Assembly: GCF_003400205.1 (NCBI RefSeq)
Contig: NZ_QUQV01000010.1
Coordinates: 92,524-156,523, forward strand
Length of the DNA: 64,000 nucleotides
Direction: 5' to 3'
From: Bacillus sp. HNG
Lineage (GTDB): Bacteria > Bacillota > Bacilli > Bacillales > Bacillaceae_L
Positions 1 through 7,739 of this stretch are shown piece after piece. The notes below the pieces were generated by a model, which was not told where the DNA came from, made no database searches, and worked only from the letters and a program-made list of their open reading frames with translations. The position numbers were made by a program, and so were the translations under genes. Position 1 is the stretch's first letter. Each line of letters begins with the position of its first letter.

Positions 1-86
1 GAATATCATTTTCATACTCTTTTTTTTTTGCAGGAAAAAGAAAAGATGTTGAGAAATGTAAAAGATGAAGTTTTTTTAAAAAAAGT

Positions 87-112
87 TGAAACAAAATAGC
101 CATTGATACGAC
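87..112 (+). promoter_or_regulatory. ECF-type autoregulatory promoter
   Basis: TGAAAC at 87-92 is followed, after exactly 16 bases, by CGAC at 109-112. This matches the usual -35 (TGAAAC) and -10 (CGT or CGA type) elements recognised by SigW/SigX-like ECF sigma factors. It lies about 35 bases upstream of an ECF sigma gene, so autoregulation is the natural inference. Confidence 0.6.
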
Positions 113-145
113 TTATTCTTGATTGGGGGCGAGGCATTGGAAAAA

Positions 146-670
146 ATGTCATTTGATATAGAAAAAATCTACGACATGTATTACCGGGATGTTTATCATT
201 TTGCGTTGTTTTATACAAACAACCGTCAGGAAGCGGAAGACATCACACAGGAAACCTTTATTAAGGTCATGAAAAACATAGGTAGCCTACAAAATCAAGA
301 ACGAATGAAAACATGGATTTTTTCGATTGCAAAGCACACGGCAATTGACCTAAAGCGAAAACAAAAGTTTATTCAATTCTTACCGGACTGGATTTATGAA
401 AAGGAATCAGGGGAAGCAACACCTGAAAAGAAAGCCATCCAGAAGAATGATTGGGAAGAACTACAAGAAGCACTCATACAATTAAAGCCTACCTATCGGT
501 CTATGATCATTTTACGAGGATTAAAGGAATTGACTATCAAAGAGACGGCCGAAATCATGGGATGTAGTGAAAGAAAAGTACGCGTTGACTATCACAGAGC
601 GATTCAACAAATGAAAAAGCATGTTCAAGTACATGAGGAAGGGTGGGGACTGAATGAACAATCGAAATGA
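146..670 (+). CDS. ECF-family RNA polymerase sigma factor
   Basis: Small sigma-70-family protein of the extracytoplasmic-function group, which directs RNA polymerase to a stress regulon. Region 2 is near the N terminus (DVYHFALFYTNN, EAEDITQETFIKV, MKTWIFSIAKH) and region 4 near the C terminus (YRSMIILRGLKELTIKETAEIMGCSERKVRV, read in two parts), giving the normal ECF length of about 175 residues. The start is ATG 146, or TTG 137, behind the G-rich site at 125-134. An ECF-type promoter lies just upstream, and the 3' end overlaps the next gene by 17 bases, which suggests translational coupling to a membrane regulator. Which named sigma factor it equals is not clear; SigX-like is possible. Confidence 0.9.
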   Translation: MSFDIEKIYDMYYRDVYHFALFYTNNRQEAEDITQETFIKVMKNIGSLQNQERMKTWIFSIAKHTAIDLKRKQKFIQFLPDWIYEKESGEATPEKKAIQKNDWEELQEALIQLKPTYRSMIILRGLKELTIKETAEIMGCSERKVRVDYHRAIQQMKKHVQVHEEGWGLNEQSK

Positions 671-1724
671 TGAAAAATGGTTACAACCGTTAAAAAACCG
701 TCCTGACCTTGAACCAAATCCAGTTTTTGCGAAACAACTGAAAGAAAGCCTAAAAGAAAACAAAACCATAAAAAGAAGAAATTTTTCAGCGTTAAAAATG
801 TGGCTTCCACTAGCAATGGCCGTCATGTTGTTCTCCATCATTACGGTGTCCTATGTGACGAGTAATCCTGACCAAGGGCAGAAACCGGTCGAAATAGAGG
901 AAACTTCAAATGTAGTTAACCCAGATTTTGATATGTTGTTAGTTAACAATCCTGCGTATCAATCATTTTATAACTCCGTGCTGAAGGCAACCGGGATAGA
1001 AGAAGCGAGTAAACTAGTTATCAATTTTTTCGAAGCATTGCATGTGGAAGATAAGGAATTCCTTAAGGAACATGTGTTTTTTGTGGCGAATCCAGAAAAG
1101 GAAGTAGAGGTCCTACTCGATTTTTACAAGGGGATGGATGTGAGATCTTTAGCAGTTCACTCGTTTAAGGAGAGTCAGGCTGAACCTAATGTAGAAATTA
1201 TATTTTCGTATAAACAAAATAATGAGGATAAACTTCATCACATCTATGTCAACTACTGGGAAGAAGGTAATGTAGAAATTTATTCCCCCCTTGATGACTA
1301 TGTACCAGAAACTGAAAATGACCTTGAATTAAATGAGCAGGAGAGGGCGGCATACGATGCATTCAAAGTTGACCATAATCCTGAGGCATTAAGAAATCTT
1401 GGACCAATCAGTGTCGCAAAAATATTTATCCAAGCTAATGCAGACAGTGATCAAGAAACATCCTATGCTCTGTATACAACAAGAGAGGACCGAGTGATGT
1501 GGTCAAAGGAAAAGGATAAGGAGTATTGGGAACAGGAAAATCGAGAAACGAGAGACCCTGAAAATTATAAGAAATCATATTACGGATTAGGGTCAGGTAC
1601 ATTTCAGCAAATGAATGAAAATGAAGGCTACATTTCATTCCGTACTAAAAATGGAGATATGGGCTTCCAAATGGTAAAAGACGAAAACGGCGTTTGGAAG
1701 GTAGCTTTTATGCCGATCCAATAA
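654..1724 (+). CDS. Putative anti-sigma factor, single-pass membrane protein
   Basis: 356-residue protein with a charged cytoplasmic N terminus of about 45 residues, one membrane segment (residues about 48-70, MWLPLAMAVMLFSIITVSYV) and a large acidic extracytoplasmic domain rich in Glu, Asp and Tyr. The topology and the overlap with the ECF sigma gene fit an anti-sigma factor that holds the sigma factor at the membrane until an envelope signal arrives. No zinc-binding HxxxCxxC motif is visible in the N terminus, so it is not a classical ZAS-type anti-sigma. The extracytoplasmic part is not a family I recognise. Function is inferred from context. Confidence 0.6.
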   Translation: MNNRNDEKWLQPLKNRPDLEPNPVFAKQLKESLKENKTIKRRNFSALKMWLPLAMAVMLFSIITVSYVTSNPDQGQKPVEIEETSNVVNPDFDMLLVNNPAYQSFYNSVLKATGIEEASKLVINFFEALHVEDKEFLKEHVFFVANPEKEVEVLLDFYKGMDVRSLAVHSFKESQAEPNVEIIFSYKQNNEDKLHHIYVNYWEEGNVEIYSPLDDYVPETENDLELNEQERAAYDAFKVDHNPEALRNLGPISVAKIFIQANADSDQETSYALYTTREDRVMWSKEKDKEYWEQENRETRDPENYKKSYYGLGSGTFQQMNENEGYISFRTKNGDMGFQMVKDENGVWKVAFMPIQ

Positions 1725-1733
1725 TGAACTGAA

Positions 1734-1770
1734 AAAATCCAACCTCAATTTAACAGGAGGTTGGATTTTG
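1734..1770. terminator. Bidirectional terminator
   Basis: Perfect 13-bp stem AAAATCCAACCTC / GAGGTTGGATTTT (1734-1746 and 1757-1769) between convergent genes, with A and T tracts on both sides. Confidence 0.8.
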
Positions 1771-1771
1771 T

Positions 1772-2248
1772 TTATTGAAGGCTAAAGCCTTCTTCAAAAA
1801 GATAATCCTCAGCTTCATCATAGGAACCGAATGCAGCTTCTAGGTTTAGGCCTGAGTACACATTCCACCATTCGTCCTCAAATACGAGTAGTAGTGTTTG
1901 TCCCTCATCATTCACCCAGCGTTCCTCTTGCCCTTCGCCGATGATGGCATTTTCCCTTGCTAGAGGGGAATTGGCTGAGAGGGATTGAATGGATTCCTTC
2001 ACAATTTTTTGTAACTCAGCTTCAGAGAAATCCCGTATATTAATAAATCCCTTTTCATCTACATCATAGTTTTGAAGGTTTCCGGCATATACAAACCCAT
2101 TGCCATTTGGATGAAGATGCTGAACGACAATCTTTTTCTCAAAGACACTGTCGTTATAATGAAAATTTACTCTTCCTAATGATACATTTTTACGTTCCAA
2201 CTCTGGGAATGATTCAATGATTTTAAGTTTTTCCTCGAACGATAACAT
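1772..2248 (-). CDS. Hypothetical soluble protein, 158 aa
   Basis: Acidic soluble protein with no signal peptide or membrane segment. It is rich in aromatic and acidic residues near the end (VFEDEWWNVYSGLNLEAA, AEDYLFEEGFSLQ). I do not recognise the family. It lies 17 bases downstream of the ywbE-like gene on the same strand, so the two probably form an operon, and it ends at a bidirectional terminator. The start ATG at 2248 has an AATGAGGACAT-type site upstream. The coding assignment rests on length, ribosome site and plausible composition. Confidence 0.7.
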   Translation of the reverse strand: MLSFEEKLKIIESFPELERKNVSLGRVNFHYNDSVFEKKIVVQHLHPNGNGFVYAGNLQNYDVDEKGFINIRDFSEAELQKIVKESIQSLSANSPLARENAIIGEGQEERWVNDEGQTLLLVFEDEWWNVYSGLNLEAAFGSYDEAEDYLFEEGFSLQ

Positions 2249-2264
2249 ATGTATGTCCTCATTT

Positions 2265-2459
2265 CTATTGTAATATTTCTTTTACGCGCCCAACCTGACC
2301 ATCTTCTAGTCGGACTTTTATCCCATGAGGATGAAAGCTAGACTTTGTTAAAATATCTTTGACAGTACCTTTTGTCAGTATACCTGTTCGTTGGTCTTTC
2401 TTTAGCACGATTTGCACCTGAATTCCTGGTGTTATATCTGCACGATTTTGCCCATTCAT
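2265..2459 (-). CDS. ywbE: YwbE family protein
   Basis: 64-residue protein matching the small conserved YwbE family (DUF2196): it starts MNGQNRADITPGIQVQIVLK, has the QRTGILTKGTVKDILTKS core and ends in GIKVRLEDGQVGRVKEI. The family looks like a compact all-beta, KOW/SH3-like fold and has no established function. It is the first gene of a probable two-gene minus-strand operon. Length is typical of the family. Confidence 0.85.
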   Translation of the reverse strand: MNGQNRADITPGIQVQIVLKKDQRTGILTKGTVKDILTKSSFHPHGIKVRLEDGQVGRVKEILQ

Positions 2460-2522
2460 TCCTAAAATCCTTCCATTTATTATTTGTTCATTTAGTTTAC
2501 CTTAGATTCCAGAATTTATCTT

Positions 2523-2557
2523 CAAAAAAAAGAGATGACCTCAAGAGTCATCTTTTT
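2523..2557 (-). terminator. Terminator of the deacetylase gene
   Basis: GATGAC (2534-2539) pairs with GTCATC (2547-2552); read on the minus strand the hairpin is followed by a run of T, about 70 bases past the deacetylase stop codon. Confidence 0.6.
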
Positions 2558-2630
2558 GGGACAAGGGGACAGGTACATCGTCCCACCATATTTTTCCTGG
2601 GACAGTGTACCTGTCCCTCTGCCCACTCAA
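2558..2630. repeat. Dispersed GGGACAGGTACA inverted repeat
   Basis: GGGGACAGGTACA at about 2568 and TGTACCTGTCCC at about 2605 form an inverted pair. The sequence resembles the GGGACGGTTC-type elements found at four other places in this window and lies at the 3' end of a gene, as they do. Confidence 0.6.
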
Positions 2631-3610
2631 AACAATTGAATGGGGTGCATGGAGGAGTCTAGTGCTTTAAACTCGTAGCCTTGGGCTTTTAGATAGTCTA
2701 GTAGTTTTGGTAAATGCGCAAGTGTTTCGGGTCGTTCGTGCAGTAAAATCACGATTGGCTGATTTGCACGATTTAGTTTATTTAACTGTTCAATCACGCT
2801 ATCCACATACCGGCTATCTCGAAATTTCCAATCACGGCTATCAATATTCCAATCCCACATTTTATATCCTGCTGTCTCGACCGCAGCTTTATAACCGTCC
2901 GTCATATAAGGTGAACTTCCAAACGGAGTCCGAATGAGATCAGTTTCAATCCCAGTGAGTTCTAAAATCGTCTGTTGCGTTTGGTCCATTTCTCCTACAA
3001 CAGATTTAGATGATTGATAGAATTTATTTTTATCATGGGTTACGCCATGGAGGCCAACACTGTGGCCCTTATTAACCATCTCTTTGACAGCTTCCGGATA
3101 ATGTTTAATATTGTTGTCTAGCATAAAAAAAGTAGCCTTCGCATCATATTGATCAAGTAAAGCAAGGATATCCTTTGAAACCTTATGAGGACCATCGTCA
3201 AATGTAAGATAAACCGCCCTAGATGGTGGGGCTGGTGTTTCCTTTGGTGATTCCTGTTCTTCATCGACTTCCTGTTCATCTTCTACTTCGGGAGTTGTTG
3301 GATTCACTGTAACTGGAGCTGGTTCGACTGTAGGTTCAGTTGTAGGTGCAGGTTCTTCCTCAGTGGGCTTTTCTTCATCACTATTGCTTTTCGGTTTGTC
3401 ATCTACTTTTAAATCATCATCTATTGGTTCAGTTTTTTCTGGAGCTTCAACAGGTACTTTTGTCTCAATAGCCGGTTCAGATGCATTTGCTTCCAGTAAA
3501 AATTTTGATTTTAGTAGAAAAAAAGAATAAAAGAGTAACAACACAATAAAGCCAAACAATGCAATAATTTTAACAATGCTGCCCTTCCCCGTTTTCTTTG
3601 TACTCGCCAT
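2627..3610 (-). CDS. Membrane-anchored polysaccharide deacetylase (NodB family)
   Basis: 327 residues from ATG 3610, chosen because AGAAGG lies 8 bases upstream; the frame is open further back but has no better site. Order: short basic N terminus, one membrane segment (residues about 12-33), an acidic Pro/Glu/Thr-rich linker to about residue 130, then a NodB homology domain. Catalytic motifs are present: TFDDGP at 136-141, HGVTH at 188-192 (metal ligands) and RTPFGS. The late LLHD motif reads LLHE. The likely role is removal of N-acetyl groups from peptidoglycan or another wall glycan outside the membrane. The linker probably spans the wall. The repeat at its 3' end overlaps the last codons. 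Confidence 0.9.
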   Translation of the reverse strand: MASTKKTGKGSIVKIIALFGFIVLLLFYSFFLLKSKFLLEANASEPAIETKVPVEAPEKTEPIDDDLKVDDKPKSNSDEEKPTEEEPAPTTEPTVEPAPVTVNPTTPEVEDEQEVDEEQESPKETPAPPSRAVYLTFDDGPHKVSKDILALLDQYDAKATFFMLDNNIKHYPEAVKEMVNKGHSVGLHGVTHDKNKFYQSSKSVVGEMDQTQQTILELTGIETDLIRTPFGSSPYMTDGYKAAVETAGYKMWDWNIDSRDWKFRDSRYVDSVIEQLNKLNRANQPIVILLHERPETLAHLPKLLDYLKAQGYEFKALDSSMHPIQLF

Positions 3611-3868
3611 TAAGCATACCTTCTTTGCTGTGATATTCTTCACTATATATGACGTCTTGTGTTGCAGAAAGGTTTCAATATTATTACAACATTTTTACAA
3701 TAACAAGGACTATCTTACCATAAGGAATGGTTGTAGGAAAGAAGAAAACCTGGCAAAAAAAGGTTTTTGAGAATTGAAAGCTCATAGGCTAATATAAAAC
3801 TTGTTCTGAACAGAAAAATAGTTAATAATCCACTTATAAGCATATTTAGTTTGAAGGAGGATCTCGAT

Positions 3869-4726
3869 TTGAAAGTAAGAGTTTCAGCCGTGCAATATCA
3901 TCTTCACACAATTCGTTCCTTTGACGAATTCGCTGCTCAATGTGAGCATTATATAAAAACAGCAATGGAGTTTGATGCAGAATTTATTTTGTTCCCTGAA
4001 TTTTTTACAACACAGCTTTTATCGATTGGTAGGGAGGATGGAACAAGCCTAACAATTGACGACCTACCAAACTTTACAGACCAGTATCGAGCTCTTTTTA
4101 CGCAGCTTGCCAAACAATATAATGTGCACATCATTGGCGGAACACATGTTATCCGCAAAGGCGATCACCTCAATAATGTGGCTCATTTATTTTATCCAGA
4201 TGGCAGGGTTGCGGAGCAGGCGAAGTTGCATATAACACCTACGGAAGTCCACGAGTGGAATATGTCACCAGGTGAGGATTTCCAAGTTTTTGATACGGAA
4301 AAGGGACGCATTGCAATGCTTACCTGCTACGATATTGAGTTCCCTGAAATTGTTCGAATGGCAAAGGCAAAGGGTGCTGATGTCATCTTCTGTCCGTCTT
4401 GTACGGATGACCGTCACGGCTTCCATCGTGTACGTTATACAAGTCACGCTAGAGCAGTTGAAAACCAAGTATATGTTGTTGGAACAGGTACAGTTGGATC
4501 TCTGCCAACCGTTGATTTTATGCGTGCCAACTTTGGGCAAGCGGTGGTAATCACACCGAATGATATCCCGTTTCCACCTAAAGGGATCTTAGTCGAGGGT
4601 GAAGTGAATAACGACATGATCGTGACTGCAGATCTTGATTTAGACCTTCTTTATGAAGTGCGTGAACGAGGGTCTGTTACAACATGGCGCGACCGAAGAA
4701 CGGACCTTTACACTGATTGGAAATAA
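3869..4726 (+). CDS. Carbon-nitrogen hydrolase (nitrilase superfamily amidase)
   Basis: Start TTG 3869 is preceded by AAGGAGG at 3854-3860, a clear ribosome site, so the longer frame from 3851 is rejected. The 285-residue product carries the nitrilase triad: Glu in LFPEFF (about residue 44), Lys in AKLHITP, and Cys in LTCYDIEFPE. Such enzymes cleave amide C-N bonds; the substrate cannot be read from sequence. The next gene encodes a GNAT acetyltransferase, starting 20 bases after the stop. In B. subtilis YhcX I recall these two domains in one polypeptide, so the pair probably acts together in one small-molecule pathway. Confidence 0.88.
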   Translation: MKVRVSAVQYHLHTIRSFDEFAAQCEHYIKTAMEFDAEFILFPEFFTTQLLSIGREDGTSLTIDDLPNFTDQYRALFTQLAKQYNVHIIGGTHVIRKGDHLNNVAHLFYPDGRVAEQAKLHITPTEVHEWNMSPGEDFQVFDTEKGRIAMLTCYDIEFPEIVRMAKAKGADVIFCPSCTDDRHGFHRVRYTSHARAVENQVYVVGTGTVGSLPTVDFMRANFGQAVVITPNDIPFPPKGILVEGEVNNDMIVTADLDLDLLYEVRERGSVTTWRDRRTDLYTDWK

Positions 4727-4746
4727 AAAGAAGGAGAGTGAATGAT

Positions 4747-5418
4747 ATGGACTATAAACGAATAACAAGCATTAATGACCCGTTATTTTTTAAAATGCAT
4801 GAATTAATGAAGAATGTGTTTCCGAAAGAAGAAGTGCTAGATTTTGAGCTTTGGAAAGAGCCTCTTGAAGACCCAAGCATTCGCGTCTTTGTTGCGGTGC
4901 ATGAGAATGAGGTTGTTGGAGCGACTGAATACCGTTATTACCCAGATTGGAATATCGCCATGACCGATTTTACAATTATCGGCCAGCCGGGTTTAAGCAT
5001 TGGTCGCTTCTTAGCGCAAAATCGCAGCAGGGATTTACAGGAGCTAGCTAAGGCAAATGGAAAGAAACTTTTCGGCATGTTTGCTGAAATCTATGATCCA
5101 TACAAAGTAGCTCATTATGAGTTTGGAACAGTGAAGCCAATGGACCCATTCGTTCGTCGTGAGGTTCTATCTCACCTTGGTTATAAGCGGATAAATCTTG
5201 ATTATGTTCACCCATCTTGGAACAATGATGGAGAGGCAGTAAAGGGACTTGATTTGTGCTTTATGCCTAGCGATGAAGACGTCAATGAACTTCCAAGCCA
5301 ATTAGTGGTTGATTTCTTAACAACGTATTATACCGTTCTTCCAAACAAACCTGCTGAATGGCTCGAAATGGTGAACGGATTAAAGGAAAAAGAATCTGTT
5401 ACATTATTGCCATTATAA
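4747..5418 (+). CDS. GNAT family N-acetyltransferase
   Basis: About 223 residues from ATG 4747, preceded by AAGGAG. A GNAT fold is suggested by the acceptor-side segment VFVAVHENEVVGATEYRYY and the following region that contacts acetyl-CoA (TIIGQPGLSIGRFLAQNRSRD). It probably acetylates an amine substrate. It follows the nitrilase-family gene with a short gap and is closed by a strong terminator, making a two-gene operon. The acetyl-CoA loop is weaker than in well-conserved GNATs, so the family call is good but the substrate is unknown. Confidence 0.75.
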   Translation: MDYKRITSINDPLFFKMHELMKNVFPKEEVLDFELWKEPLEDPSIRVFVAVHENEVVGATEYRYYPDWNIAMTDFTIIGQPGLSIGRFLAQNRSRDLQELAKANGKKLFGMFAEIYDPYKVAHYEFGTVKPMDPFVRREVLSHLGYKRINLDYVHPSWNNDGEAVKGLDLCFMPSDEDVNELPSQLVVDFLTTYYTVLPNKPAEWLEMVNGLKEKESVTLLPL

Positions 5419-5424
5419 AAATAG

Positions 5425-5467
5425 GTCCGTATTTAAATCTTTCACGGTTTAAATATGGACTTTTTTT
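5425..5467 (+). terminator. Rho-independent terminator
   Basis: GTCCGTATTTAAA (5425-5437) pairs with TTTAAATATGGAC (5448-5460), followed by seven T. Confidence 0.85.
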
Positions 5468-5469
5468 GT

Positions 5470-5510
5470 CTGAAATTTGTCTGAAAACCAACATGTGATA
5501 TAAATCATAT
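5470..5510 (+). promoter_or_regulatory. Promoter with FNR/CRP-like box upstream of ctaG-like gene
   Basis: TTGTCT, a 16-base spacer and TATAAA form a plausible promoter. TGTGA-TATAAA-TCATA at 5494-5509 resembles the Bacillus Fnr consensus (TGTGA-N6-TCACA) and overlaps the -10 region. Binding is an inference. Confidence 0.35.
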
Positions 5511-5608
5511 TCCATGGGAGACGTGGGGATATACAATGAACATAGAAGAGTCTGTTTGGAGAGCGATTGTGACTTTCTGAACAAACCAATATCCAAAAAG
5601 CTGGTGAT

Positions 5609-6436
5609 ATGGTGATTAGTCAAATTTTAGATGGTTTTAGTTTTCACTCCCAATGGAACGGGGGAGTCATCTTTTTTACCCTGATTTTAATTGTCTTATA
5701 TATGTTCCTATTACCAACTCCAAAGGATCACCCAAAGTATAAATCGATTGCGTTTGCAGGAAGTATGTTATTGATTCTTTTTTCTGTCGGGAGTCCGTTG
5801 AATCTATTGGGACGCATGTTGTTTCGTGCCCACATTATCCAGATTGTCGTCGTCCTTCTTATCGCAGCGCCGTTACTCGTGATCGGAATAAAAACAAACC
5901 TACTTGAAATAAAAAAAAATAATGGTGTGAAAAAAGTATATCGTTTTCTCACTCATCCAGTGTTCGTGATTATTTTATTTCATGGTTTGTTTATTTTATA
6001 CCATGTTCCAGTAGTGTTTGACTGGATTCGAACAGGGTATTTTACAAATTATTTCTTTTTGGTGGGGTTAATTTTGGCGGCGGCGCTCTTGTGGTGGCCA
6101 ATCGTCGGCCCAATTAAAGAAGAAGATAAGATAACCTTCAAACAAAAGCTTATATATATAGTAGTCAATATTGTGTTGTTTGTACCAGTGACACTCTTTT
6201 TATGGCTATCAAATACCGAGTTATACTCAGTCTACAGCGACACAAGTCAAATGCTTGCAGCGTTAGCATTGTGTATGCCTTTCGGTGAGGAGATTCCACC
6301 AGATTTATTGGAAACATTGCTCCCATATCCACCGATAAGTGAACAAAAGAACGGAGCGATTATTCTATTTATCTCACAAGCCTTGATTTTTGGCTTAAGC
6401 ACAGTATGGTTGTATATGAAAAAAGGCAGGAAGTGA
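5609..6436 (+). CDS. CtaG-like cytochrome c oxidase assembly protein
   Basis: 275-residue integral membrane protein with about seven hydrophobic helices. It matches the caa3-type CtaG family: HSQWNGG near the N terminus, FRAHIIQI, the FHGLFILYHVPVVFDW segment with conserved His, LLWWPIVGP, and the tail MPFGEEIPPDL. CtaG proteins help build active cytochrome c oxidase in the membrane, probably in copper delivery. No cta structural genes are adjacent, so it may be a stand-alone paralogue. Start ATG 5609 sits directly behind GGTGAT, a weakly placed site, so the exact start is uncertain. The gene ends inside a bidirectional terminator. Confidence 0.85.
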   Translation: MVISQILDGFSFHSQWNGGVIFFTLILIVLYMFLLPTPKDHPKYKSIAFAGSMLLILFSVGSPLNLLGRMLFRAHIIQIVVVLLIAAPLLVIGIKTNLLEIKKNNGVKKVYRFLTHPVFVIILFHGLFILYHVPVVFDWIRTGYFTNYFFLVGLILAAALLWWPIVGPIKEEDKITFKQKLIYIVVNIVLFVPVTLFLWLSNTELYSVYSDTSQMLAALALCMPFGEEIPPDLLETLLPYPPISEQKNGAIILFISQALIFGLSTVWLYMKKGRK

Positions 6437-6449
6437 ATTCCTGCCTTTA
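6421..6449. terminator. Bidirectional terminator
   Basis: AAAGGCAGGAA and TTCCTGCCTTT form an 11-bp stem around the ctaG-like stop codon and 6 bases before the end of the convergent HTH gene. Confidence 0.75.
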
Positions 6450-6454
6450 GCTAT

Positions 6455-7501
6455 TTAGTGTAGTTTCCCGATATAGGCTAAGTCTGAAACCTCGTTTGAG
6501 TCGGTGGAGCCATCAAGGATTTTTCGAATGTCCTGGAGGGCATCCTGCAAACTAATTGTTTCCCCTTTTTTACCGGTAAAAGCTTCGGCTACATAAAAAG
6601 GCTGGGTCAAATACGCCTCAAGGCGCTCACCGCGCTTGTAAGTTTGAACCTCTGTTTCCGGAAGTTTCTCAAGTCCGTGCACAGTCACAAGTGAACGAAG
6701 CTCTCGGTATCTACGAAGTAGCTTTTTGGCACGCTGTTGGATCGTGAAATGAGTTTGGTCTAGGTGCGCCCCTTCAAGAACGGAAGAGGTAGAGTATACT
6801 GGGTTAACGGCAGGAAATTGATGTCTAGCAGTGAGGTCAGCGTCAAATTGCCATAATGTTTCTAGTGGTCCAAATGGCACGTCTTCATCGACAACGTCCC
6901 CTTTTAAATCAACTAGGATGGTCGTGACAGAATCAACTCCGATTGAATGCAATTTTTCTTGTAGGGTTTGAATTTCTCCAGTGATGACATGAGAGCGATC
7001 TGCTGCAAAGGCAACTTCTTTTGTCTTCCCTAGCTTTGCAATTTCTTCATACGCTTCTTTAATGGTTCTAGCCTGGATTTGAACTACATCTAGAATATCA
7101 TTTACTTCTGGATGATCTCCTTCCGGTAAAAGTAAAACGGTTGCAAAATCATTGTTGTGTAAACGATGAAATAATTCTGCAAGTACTACAAGCTGCCCCA
7201 TTCCAGGACGTGCAACAAGACCGACCGTACCACCTTTTGCTAATGGAGCAAAGACATCAAGCGTTTTAATCCCAGTTTCAATCATTTCAATTTTCTCCCC
7301 TCGAATTAATAATTCATCCAAACTACATTCAGCTAAATCAGCAAGTGCCACTAATGTGCGCACTTCTGCACGACCAACGGGAATCTTTCCAGTACACAGA
7401 TTTGAGACAGTGGCCGGACGTAATCCCACAGAGCGTGCCGCAGTTGTTAAATTGGGTACTCTTCTGCGGAGCAACGATACATTAAGTCGAATATCTTCCA
7501 A
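6455..7501 (-). CDS. HTH protein fused to a degenerate F1-ATPase beta domain
   Basis: 348 residues. Residues 1-66 form an XRE/Cro-like helix-turn-helix (LTTAARSVGLRPATVSNLCT is the recognition region). From about 73 to the end the protein follows the ATP synthase beta subunit: ETGIKTLDVFAPLAKGG, then RPGMGQLV at the P-loop position, FPAVNPVYSTSSVLEG, LRRYRELRSLVTVHGLEKL, and LTQPFYVAEAFTGKKG. The Walker A Lys-Thr pair of real beta subunits (GVGKT) is Gln103-Leu104 here, and the beta-barrel N domain is absent, so ATP hydrolysis looks lost. The likely role is a DNA-binding regulator that reuses a nucleotide-binding or oligomerising fold. Start ATG 7501 has an AGGAGGTGTAAAATT-type site. It is monocistronic. 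Confidence 0.85.
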   Translation of the reverse strand: MEDIRLNVSLLRRRVPNLTTAARSVGLRPATVSNLCTGKIPVGRAEVRTLVALADLAECSLDELLIRGEKIEMIETGIKTLDVFAPLAKGGTVGLVARPGMGQLVVLAELFHRLHNNDFATVLLLPEGDHPEVNDILDVVQIQARTIKEAYEEIAKLGKTKEVAFAADRSHVITGEIQTLQEKLHSIGVDSVTTILVDLKGDVVDEDVPFGPLETLWQFDADLTARHQFPAVNPVYSTSSVLEGAHLDQTHFTIQQRAKKLLRRYRELRSLVTVHGLEKLPETEVQTYKRGERLEAYLTQPFYVAEAFTGKKGETISLQDALQDIRKILDGSTDSNEVSDLAYIGKLH

Positions 7502-7610
7502 ATTTTACACCTCCTGTTACTTTTTAGAGTAAACTAAATTTCGTTATAATGCAATAGGTAATTTCGTTGTAGAGTAATTTTTTTTACTTTATCTTGTTGT
7601 GTGGTTGCTA

Positions 7611-7680
7611 ACGCCGATAGAAACGAATTATCGTCGATAGAATGAAAATAACGCCGATAGAACAGAAATAACGCCAATAG
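7611..7680. repeat. Short tandem repeat, 20-bp period
   Basis: The word CGATAG (once CAATAG) recurs with its 3' end at 7620, 7640, 7660 and 7680, exactly every 20 bases, within AACGCCGATAGAA-like units. No open frame is supported. Confidence 0.8.
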
Positions 7681-7739
7681 CCACTTCGGAAACCCTCAAT
7701 GATTGTTCATTATAATTATAAGTAAATCCAGCGATGGAA

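Noticed and set aside
5534..5578. 14-codon frame upstream of the ctaG-like gene (leader peptide)
   Set aside because: Weak ribosome site, no regulatory codons and no attenuator hairpin after it.
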